Positions 35,407-43,987 of a DNA stretch of 64,000 nt are shown here, one piece after another. The notes under the pieces are model-generated. The model was not told where the DNA came from. It did no database searches and saw only the letters and a program-made list of their open reading frames with translations. Position numbers and translations under genes: made by a program. Origin of the DNA: Lentzea aerocolonigenes (lineage in GTDB: Bacteria > Actinomycetota > Actinomycetes > Mycobacteriales > Pseudonocardiaceae); NCBI RefSeq assembly GCF_000974445.1, contig NZ_BBOJ01000037.1, forward strand, positions 1 to 64,000. Direction: 5' to 3'. Numbering within the stretch: the stretch's first letter is position 1; the number at the start of each line of letters is the position of its first letter.

Positions 35407-36693
35407 TCAGCCGATCGAGCTGAGCGGAACGGCGAAGATCGCGCGCCGGTCGATGAACGTGCTGCCGTCCGGGGACCAGGCGTGTTCCGTGACGGTCCAG
35501 AGCCTTCCGGCGGTCTCGTTCGGACCGTGCTCGTGGTAGAGGTCCTCGCCGCCGATGGCCCAGCTCCTGGTGTTCGTGGAGCGACCGGCCGAACCGGCGT
35601 ACATCCAGCTGTGGCTGCGGTTCGAGCTGCGGCCGAGGTAGTAGGTGCCCTTCCAGGTCTGGACGCCCTGGACGTTGCTGCGCGGCACCGTCACCACGTC
35701 GTGCGGGACGGCCTTGCCGTTGGTCAGCACGGGCAGCCGGGTCGAGGCGTCGACCTGATACCTGACGACGCGACCACCGTCGACGGCGGCGTCGGTGTCG
35801 CGGCCGTCGCGGTACTCGCCGACGACGAGCGTGTCCGGGGTTGTGCTGCGGTCCAGCGACAACGACGAGAAGCACAGCCGTGTGGCAGTGGGATCGCATG
35901 GCTGCGTGGACTGCACGGGCTGCCGATAGGTGGCGACCTGAGGCAGCACGTACTTGTAGCTGTGGGCGTAGTAGGTGTTGCCGCTCTTGCCGATGCTGTC
36001 CTGTGCGTCGGACACCTCGAGGATGCGTTCCACGTCGAACACCCGCAGGCCCACCTTGGTGTCGGCCACGTACAGGTAGTTGTTCAACCAGGCGATCCCA
36101 CCGGCGTGGATCGCCACGGCGGTGTAGTCCGGGGTCGTCGTCCTCGTCGGCTCGACCAGCAGCACGTGCCGGTACTTGCGGTTCTTCATGTCGACGAACG
36201 AGATCCGCACGCCCTTGTTCGGCCCCGACTGGTCGTGGTGCCAGCTGACGAGCATCACCCGGTTGTCGCCCCAGAGGCCGTCCTCGTCCGCGTCGGCCGA
36301 CCCGGTGACGCCCTGCGGGATCCAGTAGCTGACCTTGCTGTCGCCGGGGTCCCAGCAGAACCTGTCGCTGCTGTGCAGGATCTGCCCGGACGACAGCGGG
36401 TGGTCCGACCGGTCGTAGTTCTCCGGCAGCGACTTCTGCTGGGCGCTGTTGCACGACGAGAGATCGCGGTTGGCGTCACGCAGCACCGCGGCGACCGACG
36501 TCGTGGTGCCCACCGCGGTCTGCAGCCTGTCCGCGTAGGACTGCAGGCTCCAATCGGGCGTCAATGGAAAGGCACCCGTTGGGCGGCTGTGGATTAGGTC
36601 GTCCGCCGCCTCCTGAGCCTGGGCGGGCAACGCCGCGGCCACGGCACCCGTCAAAGCCACTAGAAGTGCTGTGCGCCGGCGTCTGGTCATCAT
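35407..36693 (-). CDS. Secreted protein of unknown function (beta-propeller-like)
   Basis: 428 residues. A signal peptide with twin Arg-rich start (MMTRRRRTALLVALTGAVAAA), probably cleaved after LPAQAQ. The mature part has repeated aromatic/strand blocks (GIAWLNNYLYVADTKVGLRVF, TLVVGEYRDGRD, GVQTWKGTYYLGRSSN) that suggest a propeller. Similar secreted proteins occur in Streptomyces without known function. It probably forms a unit with the small secreted protein downstream. Confidence 0.7.
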   Translation of the reverse strand: MMTRRRRTALLVALTGAVAAALPAQAQEAADDLIHSRPTGAFPLTPDWSLQSYADRLQTAVGTTTSVAAVLRDANRDLSSCNSAQQKSLPENYDRSDHPLSSGQILHSSDRFCWDPGDSKVSYWIPQGVTGSADADEDGLWGDNRVMLVSWHHDQSGPNKGVRISFVDMKNRKYRHVLLVEPTRTTTPDYTAVAIHAGGIAWLNNYLYVADTKVGLRVFDVERILEVSDAQDSIGKSGNTYYAHSYKYVLPQVATYRQPVQSTQPCDPTATRLCFSSLSLDRSTTPDTLVVGEYRDGRDTDAAVDGGRVVRYQVDASTRLPVLTNGKAVPHDVVTVPRSNVQGVQTWKGTYYLGRSSNRSHSWMYAGSAGRSTNTRSWAIGGEDLYHEHGPNETAGRLWTVTEHAWSPDGSTFIDRRAIFAVPLSSIG

Positions 36694-36746
36694 CGCTCCT
36701 GCTCGCCGCTGAAGTCGTTGCGGTGACAGGTTTAGGGCGGGTGCGG

Positions 36747-36777
36747 TTGATCAGGCAGTGGCGCGGGCGCTGATCAA
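36747..36777. promoter_or_regulatory. Inverted repeat upstream of the HTH-STAND gene
   Basis: TTGATCA (36747-36753) and TGATCAA (36771-36777), a perfect 7-bp repeat with a 17-bp spacer, in the 114-bp gap between divergent genes. Because the gene downstream encodes its own XRE-type HTH, autoregulation is possible. Confidence 0.35.
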
Positions 36778-36807
36778 TCAACTCGGATCAAATCGCGAGG
36801 TGCACGG

Positions 36808-39800
36808 GTGGGCAGACGAGAGCGGCCGATCGACCCCGAGACCGGCCCCGTCCAGCGGTTCGCGTGGGAGCTGCGGCAGCTGCGGGAGAAGGCCGGTTCA
36901 CCGAACTACCGCACACTCGCCCAACGCGCGCACTACTCCGCCACCGCACTGTCCCAGGCCGCCGCCGGGGAGCAGCTGCCCTCGCTGTCCGTCGCGCTCG
37001 CGTACGTCCAGGCGTGCGACGGCGACGTGACCGAGTGGGAACAACGCTGGCGCGAGGCGGCCAAGGGTGAGGACGACTCACCCCCGTACCTCGGGCTGAC
37101 GGCGTTCGGGATCGGGGACGCCGAACGGTTCTTCGGCCGCGAGGGCCTCGTCGACGAGCTCACCGCCCGCGTACGCCGGCAGCCGGTGGTCGGGGTGTTC
37201 GGACCGTCGGGGTCCGGCAAGTCGTCGCTGATCCACGCGGGCGTGCTGCCAGGGCTCACGGACTGGACGGTGCTCACCGCTACCCCGACGACCTGGCGCG
37301 GCGGCAAGGCCGACCTCGTCGTGATCGACCAGTTCGAGGAGTTGTTCACCCACTTCGACAGCCCTGTCGACCGCGAGGCGTTCGTCACCGCGCTGCTCGA
37401 CGGCGACCACCGGCTGCTGCTGGCCGTGCGGGCCGACTTCCTCGGGCACTGTGCCTCGTTGCCCGCGCTGGTGGAGGCGTTGCGCGACGCCCAGGTGCTG
37501 GTCGGGCCGATGACCGACGAGGAGCTGCGGGCCGCCGTCGAACAACCGGCCGTGCACGCCGGGCTGAAGGTGCAGCCGGAGATGCTCGCCGCCGCGCTGG
37601 CCGACGTGCGTGGCCAGTCGGGCGCGCTGCCGTTGCTGTCGCACGCGTTGCTGGAAACCTGGCGAAGACGCGAACGCGGCCGGTTGACGTTAGACGGCTA
37701 CCGGGAGAGCGGCGGGGTCGCGGGTGCCGTCGCCGCGACTGCGGAAACCACCTACGCCGAGCTGTCCGGTCGTGGCCAGACGGTCGCTCGCGCGGTGCTG
37801 CTGCGGCTCGTCCAGACCCACGACGACGTGAACGACCTGCGTCGCCGCGCCCGGCTCGACGAGGTGCTGGCAGCGGGCAGACCGGCGGACACCGCCCATG
37901 TCGTGAACGTCCTCGCGAACGCACGGCTGATCGTCGTCGCGGACGGCGTTGTCGAACTCGCGCACGAAGCGCTCGTACGCGCGTGGCCCCGGTTGCGGCA
38001 GTGGGTCGACGACGACCGGGAGTCGTTGCGGCTGCACCACGACTTCACCACTGCCGCGACGGCGTGGCAGTCGACCGGTCGCGATCCCGGCGCGCTCTAC
38101 CGGGGCGCGCGCCTCGCCGCGATGCGCGAGCTGGCCGGCCGGATCGAGTGGCCGACCTCGTCCAACGAGCTGGAGCGCGAGTTCCTGCAGGCGGCGGTGG
38201 ACGAGGAGAGCGCGTCCCGGCAGGCAGCGGACCGGCAGTCCCGCCGGTTGCGCACCTTGGTGAAGGCGCTGGCCGCGTTGACCGTGGCGTGTCTGGCGGT
38301 GACGTCGGTGGCCGTCGTGCAGAGCAACACCGCCCAACGGGAGCAGCAGGTCGCCACGTCACGCCAGATCGCCGTGCAGGCACAGGATCTGAGCGCGTCG
38401 TGGCCGGATGCCGCCGCGCAGCTCGCCGTGAACGCCTACCGCACGTCGGCGACCGCCGAAGCCCGCGGGGCGTTGCTCAGCACAGCCGCCTACAAGCCCG
38501 CGCGGTCGGTGCTGAAGGACCATCGCGGACCGGTTCGCGCGATCGCGTTCAGTGCCGACAGCTCGTTGCTCGCCACTGCGGGCGATGACCATTCAGTGCT
38601 GCTGCGGTCTCCTTCGTCTGGTGCGTCTCCAGCAGTTCTGACGCAGCACAACGGCACCGTGCGCGCGCTCGCGTTCATGCCCGGCGGCACCGCACTCGTG
38701 TCTGCGGGCGACGACCGGCGAATCGTCGTGTGGGACACGAGAACACGACTGCCGTTGCGGACTGTCTCTCTCGAAGCCGAGGTACGGGTACTGGTGCTCG
38801 CGGCGAACGGGTCGACCGCCGCCGTCGCCACCTCCGACGGCCAGATCTCCTTGTGGCGCACGGATGACTGGACCCGGACGGGCACGGTCGCGCACGACCT
38901 GGGAGAGGTGCACGCACTGTCGTTGAACGGATCCGTGCTCGCCGCCGGTGGCGCGAAAGGCACGCTGGTCGTGGAGAACGACGTCACACGCACGTTCACC
39001 GATCACGACGCAGCGGTCCGCACGGTCGCATTGAGCCCCGACGGCCATGTGCTCGCCTCTGGTGGAGACGACCATCAGGTGGTGCTGCGGGTACTGGCGA
39101 CCGGCAAGACGTCCGGACTGCGCCGACACGTCGACACCGTGCACTCGGTCCAGTTCGACGCGACCGGCGCCAAGCTCGTGTCGGCCAGCGAAGACGGCAG
39201 CATCCGCTGGTGGACGGTGCCCGACGGCGGCTGGCTGACCGGGTTGATCACCCGCACGCACCCGTTCTACGTGGCGGCGCTCAGCCCGGACGGCAACTGG
39301 TTCGCGGCGGGCGGCGACGAGAGCGTGAGCCTCTGGAACCGGCCGCTGCCACCCCTGACCGGGCACACCAGTCCGCCGGACGGCATCGCGCTCTCCCCGG
39401 ACGGTTCGGTGCTGGCCACCGGCGGGCGCGACCGGATGATCCTGTTGTGGAACCGCGCGGGCGAGCAGATCGGGCGCATCGACGTCCCCGCGCCCGTGAC
39501 GTCGCTGGCGTTCCGGAACGCGGACGAGATCGTGGTCGCGGACGTGCGCGGCGTGCTCTCGACGTGGCGGACCGACGGCCAGGTCGTGCGCACGTGGCAA
39601 GGACATCGCGGCGAGATCAAAAGTCTGGTCGTGTCCGGCGACCGCGCGGTGACCGGTGGCGTGGACGCCGCCGTCGTGGTGTGGGACCTCAGCTCCGCCG
39701 AACCTGGTCGTCCGCTGCCCTCCGGCCACTCGGGTCCGGTGAACACCGTGGCGTTCCTCGGCGACGTGGTGGCCTCCGGTGGAGCCGACGGCCGAGTGCT

Positions 39801-40218
39801 GCGGTGGTCGGGCGAGCGGGTCGAGGCCGTCCGGGAGTCCGGTCCCGCGGTGAAGTCGATCGCCGCCGTCCCGGGCTCCGACCTGCTGGTGGTGGGAGAC
39901 GCCGGCGGCGAAGTGGCTTTGTGGGGACGCAACGGCAAGGCGCGCACACTCGTCACGGGCCGAGGTGCTGTCGGGGCGGTCACCGCCAGCCGTGACGGCA
40001 CCACCGTGGCGGCGGCCGCGAACGACAGCCTGATCACCTTGTGGCAGGTCGCCGACGGTGCCCAGGTCGCGACGTTGACGGGGCACACCGGCCCGGTCAA
40101 CGCCGTGCTGTTCGACGCCGACGGCGACCTCACGTCGTCCGGCCCGGACCCGCGGGTGATCAGGTGGGACCTCGATCCGGACCAGGTGATCTCCCGGCTG
40201 TGCGCCTCCGGCTGCTAG
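36808..40218 (+). CDS. HTH-STAND NTPase with membrane segment and WD40 propeller
   Basis: 1,136 residues from GTG 36808. Residues 15-75 are an XRE-like HTH (NYRTLAQRAHYSATALSQAAAGEQLPS). From 95 comes an nSTAND1-type NTPase: FFGRE, Walker A GPSGSGKS (132-139), Walker B VVIDQFEE (171-178), then the helical arm to about 470. A membrane helix lies at 484-505 (ALAALTVACLAVTSVAVVQ). The rest (about 560-1136) is at least 12 WD40-like repeats (VRAIAFSADSSLLATAGDD and variants). STAND proteins oligomerise on sensing a ligand; WD40 is the usual sensor. With an N-terminal DNA-binding domain it could be a signal-gated regulator. Target unknown. The end overlaps the YbaK gene by 4 bp. Confidence 0.85.
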   Translation: MGRRERPIDPETGPVQRFAWELRQLREKAGSPNYRTLAQRAHYSATALSQAAAGEQLPSLSVALAYVQACDGDVTEWEQRWREAAKGEDDSPPYLGLTAFGIGDAERFFGREGLVDELTARVRRQPVVGVFGPSGSGKSSLIHAGVLPGLTDWTVLTATPTTWRGGKADLVVIDQFEELFTHFDSPVDREAFVTALLDGDHRLLLAVRADFLGHCASLPALVEALRDAQVLVGPMTDEELRAAVEQPAVHAGLKVQPEMLAAALADVRGQSGALPLLSHALLETWRRRERGRLTLDGYRESGGVAGAVAATAETTYAELSGRGQTVARAVLLRLVQTHDDVNDLRRRARLDEVLAAGRPADTAHVVNVLANARLIVVADGVVELAHEALVRAWPRLRQWVDDDRESLRLHHDFTTAATAWQSTGRDPGALYRGARLAAMRELAGRIEWPTSSNELEREFLQAAVDEESASRQAADRQSRRLRTLVKALAALTVACLAVTSVAVVQSNTAQREQQVATSRQIAVQAQDLSASWPDAAAQLAVNAYRTSATAEARGALLSTAAYKPARSVLKDHRGPVRAIAFSADSSLLATAGDDHSVLLRSPSSGASPAVLTQHNGTVRALAFMPGGTALVSAGDDRRIVVWDTRTRLPLRTVSLEAEVRVLVLAANGSTAAVATSDGQISLWRTDDWTRTGTVAHDLGEVHALSLNGSVLAAGGAKGTLVVENDVTRTFTDHDAAVRTVALSPDGHVLASGGDDHQVVLRVLATGKTSGLRRHVDTVHSVQFDATGAKLVSASEDGSIRWWTVPDGGWLTGLITRTHPFYVAALSPDGNWFAAGGDESVSLWNRPLPPLTGHTSPPDGIALSPDGSVLATGGRDRMILLWNRAGEQIGRIDVPAPVTSLAFRNADEIVVADVRGVLSTWRTDGQVVRTWQGHRGEIKSLVVSGDRAVTGGVDAAVVVWDLSSAEPGRPLPSGHSGPVNTVAFLGDVVASGGADGRVLRWSGERVEAVRESGPAVKSIAAVPGSDLLVVGDAGGEVALWGRNGKARTLVTGRGAVGAVTASRDGTTVAAAANDSLITLWQVADGAQVATLTGHTGPVNAVLFDADGDLTSSGPDPRVIRWDLDPDQVISRLCASGC

Positions 40219-40763
40219 CGAGCCAGGCCTTCGAGGATCTCGGCGCCCGGCAGCTTCATCAGCACGTCGCCGGGGATGAGGATCTTGCTGCCGCGGATGC
40301 CGCTGCCCACCACGAGCTCGGGGGCGGCGGCCACCTCCGGCGACACCAGGATCGGCCAGTCCGCGGGCACACCGATGGGCGTGATGCCGCCGTACTCCAT
40401 GCCGGTCAACGCGACGGCCTCGTCCATCGGCGCGAAGGACGCCTTGCGCGCGTCGAGCCGTTTGCGGATGACGCCGTTCACGTCCGCACGCATGGTCGCG
40501 AGCACCATGCACGCCGCATAACGGATCTCGCCGCCGCGCTTGCCGGCGACGACCACGCAGTTCGCCGACGCTTCGAGGGGCGAGCCGTAGTGCGCGCAGA
40601 ACTCGGCGGTGTCCGCCAGAGAACCGTCGATCTCGGCGACGGCGACGCGGTCGGCGGCGTCCAGGTTCTTCAACGCGGCCGCGACCGGCTCCGGCACGAG
40701 GTCGAGGCGGGAAAGCACAGATACGGGGTCCAACGACCCAGCGATGGTCCACACCCCACCCAT
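40215..40763 (-). CDS. YbaK/EbsC-family aminoacyl-tRNA deacylase
   Basis: 182 residues. The YbaK/ProX fold shows ASANCVVVAGKRGGEIRYAACMVLA (catalytic Lys region), KRLDARKASFAPMDEAVALTGMEYGGITPIGVP and GSGIRGSKILIPGDVL. Such proteins clear mischarged tRNAs (Cys- or Ala-tRNA-Pro). It converges on the STAND gene with a 4-bp overlap. Confidence 0.85.
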   Translation of the reverse strand: MGGVWTIAGSLDPVSVLSRLDLVPEPVAAALKNLDAADRVAVAEIDGSLADTAEFCAHYGSPLEASANCVVVAGKRGGEIRYAACMVLATMRADVNGVIRKRLDARKASFAPMDEAVALTGMEYGGITPIGVPADWPILVSPEVAAAPELVVGSGIRGSKILIPGDVLMKLPGAEILEGLAR

Positions 40764-40802
40764 CCTGCCAGCCCGCCACCCCGCCCCTCCTGGCTTGAGC
40801 GC

Positions 40803-40849
40803 ACGCGGGGCCCCCGCGTACCGCTGGTGAGTACGCGGGGCTCCCGCGT
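40803..40849. repeat. ACGCGGGG palindromic element, tandem short copies
   Basis: Two short palindromes, ACGCGGGGCCCCCGCGT (40803-40819) and ACGCGGGGCTCCCGCGT (40833-40849), lie 13 bp apart between divergent genes. They share the ACGCGGGG/CCCCGCGT ends of the elements at 6550, 14315 and 20871 but lack the CTTTCGT inner part. Their position between two starts argues against a simple terminator. Confidence 0.65.
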
Positions 40850-40866
40850 AACCCTGAAAAGTCGCG

Positions 40867-40897
40867 TTGACTTTGACGCTGCGTCAACCTTTACGGT
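40867..40897 (+). promoter_or_regulatory. MerR-type promoter with operator
   Basis: A -35 TTGACT (40867-40872) and -10 TACGGT (40892-40897) are separated by 19 bp, the overlong spacing of MerR-family promoters. The spacer holds the perfect palindrome TTGACGCTGCGTCAA (40873-40887). The MerR gene starts 29 bp downstream, so autoregulation by DNA untwisting is expected. Confidence 0.75.
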
Positions 40898-40925
40898 CTG
40901 AACAGAGCGCGAAGGGGGAACCGAA

Positions 40926-41678
40926 ATGGCCTGGTCGATCGCCCAGGTGGCCCGGATGTCGCAGGTGACGTCCAGGACGCTGCGGCACTACGACTCGATC
41001 GGGCTGCTGCCACCGGCCTGGATCGGTGACAACGGCTACCGCTACTACGAGAAGGAGCAGGTCCACCGCCTGCAGCAGATCCTGCTGCTGCGCGACCTGG
41101 GTCTGGGCCTCGACGTGGTGGCCGAGGTGCTGAACGGCACGGACCAGCTCACGGTCCTGCGCAACCACCACCGGTGGCTGCAGGACGAACGACGCAGGCT
41201 GGACCGGCTCGCCACCACCGTCGCGCGCACGATCGAAGAACTGGAAGGAGGGGACGAGGTGAAGATGGAAGAACTGTTCGACGGCTTCGACGCCGCCAAG
41301 CAGAAGGAGTACGAGGCGCAGCTGGTCGACCGCTTCGGCGACGGTGTGAAGGAGCACATCGCCAGCAGCAAGAAGCGCTGGCAGGGTGCCACGAAGGCCG
41401 ACGCCGACAGGTTCCTGCAGGAGTGGCAGGACATCGTCACGCGGGCGACGGAGCTGTTCACCGCGAACACGCCGGTGGACGCCCCCGAGACGCAGGAGCT
41501 CATCGACCGGCACCACCGGTGGATCTGCCTCAGCTGGACGCCCAACCGGGAGTCCTACTCGGGACTCGCGGACCTGTACCTCGAGGACGAGTTCAAGTCG
41601 CAGTTGGACGCCCACGCCGAAGGCACTGCTGAGTGGACCAACGCAGCGATGAAGCACTACGCGCAGACGCGTCTCTAA
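40926..41678 (+). CDS. MerR-family regulator with TipAS-type antibiotic-binding domain
   Basis: 250 residues, GGGGGAA upstream of ATG. MerR HTH at 1-70 (SIAQVARMSQVTSRTLRHYDSIGLLPPAWIGDNGYRYY), coiled-coil dimer helix about 75-110, then a TipAS-like all-helical domain (EELFDGFDAAKQKEYEAQLV, RWQGATKADADRFLQEWQDI, WICLSWTPNRESYSGLADLYLEDEFK). TipAL-type proteins bind thiopeptides or other hydrophobic drugs and activate their own promoter. The ligand here is unknown. An overlong-spacer promoter lies just upstream. Confidence 0.88.
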   Translation: MAWSIAQVARMSQVTSRTLRHYDSIGLLPPAWIGDNGYRYYEKEQVHRLQQILLLRDLGLGLDVVAEVLNGTDQLTVLRNHHRWLQDERRRLDRLATTVARTIEELEGGDEVKMEELFDGFDAAKQKEYEAQLVDRFGDGVKEHIASSKKRWQGATKADADRFLQEWQDIVTRATELFTANTPVDAPETQELIDRHHRWICLSWTPNRESYSGLADLYLEDEFKSQLDAHAEGTAEWTNAAMKHYAQTRL

Positions 41679-41681
41679 GAG

Positions 41682-41709
41682 CTGAACGGGGGCTGCAGAC
41701 CCCGGTCAG
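41682..41709. terminator. Bidirectional hairpin between convergent genes
   Basis: CTGAACGGGG and CCCCGGTCAG pair with one mismatch around GCTGCAGA, between the MerR and DJ-1-like stops, overlapping the latter stop. Confidence 0.55.
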
Positions 41710-42254
41710 TCAAGTCCGAAAGCCTTCAGCGCCTCGCGGTTGAACGCCGGCAGGTCGTCGGGATTGCGCGACGTCACGAGCGTCCACCCGTTCATGTCAC
41801 ACACGCGAACCTCTTCATCAGCCCAGTCGCCGCCCGCGTTGCGGATGTCGGTCTGCAGGCTCGGGAACGAGGTCAGCATCTTGCCGCGCACCACGGCGGC
41901 CTCGACCAGCAACCACGGCCCGTGGCAGATCGACGCGATCGGCTTGCCCGCCGCCACCAGGGCCTTCACCAGCTCGACGGCGTCGGCGTCCATCCGCAGG
42001 AAGTCGGCGTTCGCCACGCCACCGGGGATCACGGCACCGTCGTAGTCGTTCACATCAGCGTCGGCGTAGGTGGTGTCGACCGGGAACGTGTCGGCAGGCG
42101 TCAGGTGGTTGAAGCCGCGGACCTCACCGAGCTTCGGTGCGAGCAGGCGCGGCACCCCGCCGGCCTTCTCGACGTGCGCCCACGGGTCGGTGAGCTCGAC
42201 CTGCTCGATGCCCTCCGTGTCGACCAGGAATGCGATCTTCTTCTGTTCGGCCAT
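41706..42254 (-). CDS. DJ-1/PfpI-family protein (YhbO type)
   Basis: 182 residues. Class I glutamine amidotransferase-like fold with nucleophile elbow ASICHGPWLLVEA (Cys followed by His), GAVIPGGVANADFLR and a C-terminal DEEVRVCDMNGWTLVTSRNPDDLPAF. Members act as general stress proteins, proposed deglycases or chaperones. Apparently a single gene. Confidence 0.87.
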   Translation of the reverse strand: MAEQKKIAFLVDTEGIEQVELTDPWAHVEKAGGVPRLLAPKLGEVRGFNHLTPADTFPVDTTYADADVNDYDGAVIPGGVANADFLRMDADAVELVKALVAAGKPIASICHGPWLLVEAAVVRGKMLTSFPSLQTDIRNAGGDWADEEVRVCDMNGWTLVTSRNPDDLPAFNREALKAFGLD

Positions 42255-42263
42255 GCACTTCGG

Positions 42264-42920
42264 CTACCCGCCGAAGAAGTCGACCAATCTGTGCCGGATC
42301 TCCGCGCGGTGCGTGATCATCGGTGAGGACGAGTCGATCAGCCACAGCTCGCCGCCGGGGAACGCCGCGGCCGTCGCCTTCGCCACGTCCTCGGGGTGCA
42401 GCGGGTCGCCCACGGCCCCGATGACCAGCACGGGGATCTGCACGTCCGACAACAGCGAGGCGTCCGCGACGGCCACCTGGCCCGGCAGCTGCTCGGCGGC
42501 GGCCTCCAGGCGGGTCAGGGCGGCCCGGCGTTCGGCGACGTAGATCGGCGGTCCGACGGTCAGGTCGGAGAGCTGCTGGAGGGTGAACGGCGTCCGCGGC
42601 TGGTCGAGCACGGCCGGGAGCAGCAGCGCCACCCGTTGAAAACGATCTGGTTCGAGCGACAGCAGCCGGACGAGCGCTCCGGCGCCCAGCGACACGCCAA
42701 CGGCCTGATCAGCGGAAACGGTCGCCAGATCGGCCGCGATCCGGCCGTAGTCCCAATAACCGGGAGGCGCGTCCGGGGCGTCACCATGCGATGGCAGCGT
42801 CACGACCACACGGGTGCCCGGCAGCCCGGAGGCGGGGATCCGCGCCTCGCCCGGCGTCGCGCCGAGGCCGTGCGCGACCAGCGTCACCGGCGAACCGGAG
42901 CCGTAGGAGTGCGTGATCAC
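42264..42920 (-). CDS. Alpha/beta hydrolase
   Basis: 218 residues from GTG 42920, overlapping the DUF2516 stop as GTGA; in-frame codons further upstream lie inside that gene. LVAHGLGATPGEARI gives the oxyanion, AVGVSLGAGALVRL the nucleophile Ser, VIGAVGDPLHPEDVAKATAAA the acid. The lid is short. Substrate unknown. Translationally coupled to the DUF2516 membrane protein. Confidence 0.78.
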   Translation of the reverse strand: MITHSYGSGSPVTLVAHGLGATPGEARIPASGLPGTRVVVTLPSHGDAPDAPPGYWDYGRIAADLATVSADQAVGVSLGAGALVRLLSLEPDRFQRVALLLPAVLDQPRTPFTLQQLSDLTVGPPIYVAERRAALTRLEAAAEQLPGQVAVADASLLSDVQIPVLVIGAVGDPLHPEDVAKATAAAFPGGELWLIDSSSPMITHRAEIRHRLVDFFGG

Positions 42921-43243
42921 CAACGGGGGCCGCGCTGGACCTCGATCAGCTTCGGCCGCACGTCCACCATGTAGACGAGCACCGCGACGAGCCCGGCCAG
43001 CCAGAAGATCGAACCGACGCCGCCAGGCGAGAACAGCAGCATCGCGGCCAGCCCACCTCCGGTGATGCCGAGCCACGCGGGCTTGGTCATGCGCTCAGCC
43101 GCTGTGTACGCGTCCACCCGCTGACGCAGCGCGTGGAAGAACGCGAACAGCGCGACGACCGTGAACACCAGGTCGGCGAGCAGGTACGCGATCCTGTCGA
43201 GGTACCAGAAGCTCCAGTCGGGTGGCAGGTCGAAGAACAACAC
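42917..43243 (-). CDS. DUF2516 membrane protein (Rv0476-like)
   Basis: 108 residues with three membrane segments (IAYLLADLVFTVVALFAFFHAL; AWLGITGGGLAAMLLF; SIFWLAGLVAVLVYMVD). DUF2516 has no known function. It lies just downstream of hbhA, as Rv0476 does, but behind a strong hairpin, so it probably has its own promoter. Confidence 0.85.
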   Translation of the reverse strand: MLFFDLPPDWSFWYLDRIAYLLADLVFTVVALFAFFHALRQRVDAYTAAERMTKPAWLGITGGGLAAMLLFSPGGVGSIFWLAGLVAVLVYMVDVRPKLIEVQRGPRW

Positions 43244-43270
43244 CCACCCAGACTACGTGGACACGTGCGA

Positions 43271-43304
43271 AGAGGGGAGCGTGCCGGGCGGCACGCTCCC
43301 CTCT
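43271..43304 (-). terminator. Strong hairpin downstream of hbhA
   Basis: Perfect 15-bp stem AGAGGGGAGCGTGCC / GGCACGCTCCCCTCT with the loop GGGC, 18 bp past the hbhA stop. Confidence 0.85.
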
Positions 43305-43322
43305 GAAGGAGACTTCAGCGAC

Positions 43323-43982
43323 TCACTTGGTGGTGTTCGTCGTGGTGGTCTTCTTGGCCGCGGTGGTGCTGCGGGTGGTCGTCGCCGGCTTGCGCGGCGC
43401 GGTGCGGTTCGCGGCCTTGCGGGTCGTGCTGCGGACCTCGTGCGCGGCCTCGCCACCGACCTCGACGATCTCCTCGGCCAGCTTCTCGGCGCCTTCCTCG
43501 ACCTCGTGGGCGACCTTCTCGCCGACCGAACGGGTGCGGCGGGTCACCTTGCCGAGCACGTCGTCCGCGAGGACGCGGGCGTCGGCGGCGGCGGACTCGG
43601 CGCGCTTCTGCGCGACCTCGACGGCGTGCTCGACCTGCTCGACGGCCTGCTTGACCTGCGGCTGGGCCTTGATCTGCTCCAGCGTCTGCTCGCCCTGCTC
43701 GGCGAGGTAGGTGTACAGGTTCACCGCGGAGGCGGTGTAGGCGTCGACCAGCTTCTTGAGCTCGGCCGGCTGCAGCTTCTCGCGCAGGTCCTTGAGCTCG
43801 GTGGGGATGTCGGAAGCCTGGGTGCGGGCCTCTTCAGCACGCTCCTTGGCCTTGGAAAGGGCCTCGACGACCGCCTTGGCGGCGAGGTCACCGGCGCCGA
43901 GGGCGGCGAGCAGCGCCTGACGCGCGGCGTGCGCGCCCTGCTCGGCGGCCTTGCGGACGTCGTCCTGGGTGAGCTTCGGCAT
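43323..43982 (-). CDS. hbhA: Heparin-binding hemagglutinin-like protein
   Basis: 219 residues from ATG 43982 (MPKLTQDDVRKAAEQG), with AAGGAGGAG upstream; a GTG three codons earlier is less likely. A long coiled coil spans about 1-165 (ELKDLREKLQPAELKKLVDAYTASAVNLYTYLAEQGEQ) and the Lys/Thr/Arg-rich tail from about 180 (KAANRTAPRKPATTT...KKTTTTNTTK) corresponds to the heparin-binding tail. In mycobacteria HbhA is a surface adhesin and lipid-inclusion organiser; in a non-pathogen the second or a structural role is more likely. Order Rv0474-Rv0475-Rv0476 is kept. Confidence 0.85.
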   Translation of the reverse strand: MPKLTQDDVRKAAEQGAHAARQALLAALGAGDLAAKAVVEALSKAKERAEEARTQASDIPTELKDLREKLQPAELKKLVDAYTASAVNLYTYLAEQGEQTLEQIKAQPQVKQAVEQVEHAVEVAQKRAESAAADARVLADDVLGKVTRRTRSVGEKVAHEVEEGAEKLAEEIVEVGGEAAHEVRSTTRKAANRTAPRKPATTTRSTTAAKKTTTTNTTK

Positions 43983-43987
43983 GGAGA

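Noticed and set aside
38593-40887. 764-codon minus-strand open frame opposite the STAND-WD40 gene
   Set aside because: It mirrors the plus-strand gene, is rich in Arg/His/Gly as antisense frames are in GC-rich DNA, and shows no domain. The plus frame has clear Walker and WD40 motifs.
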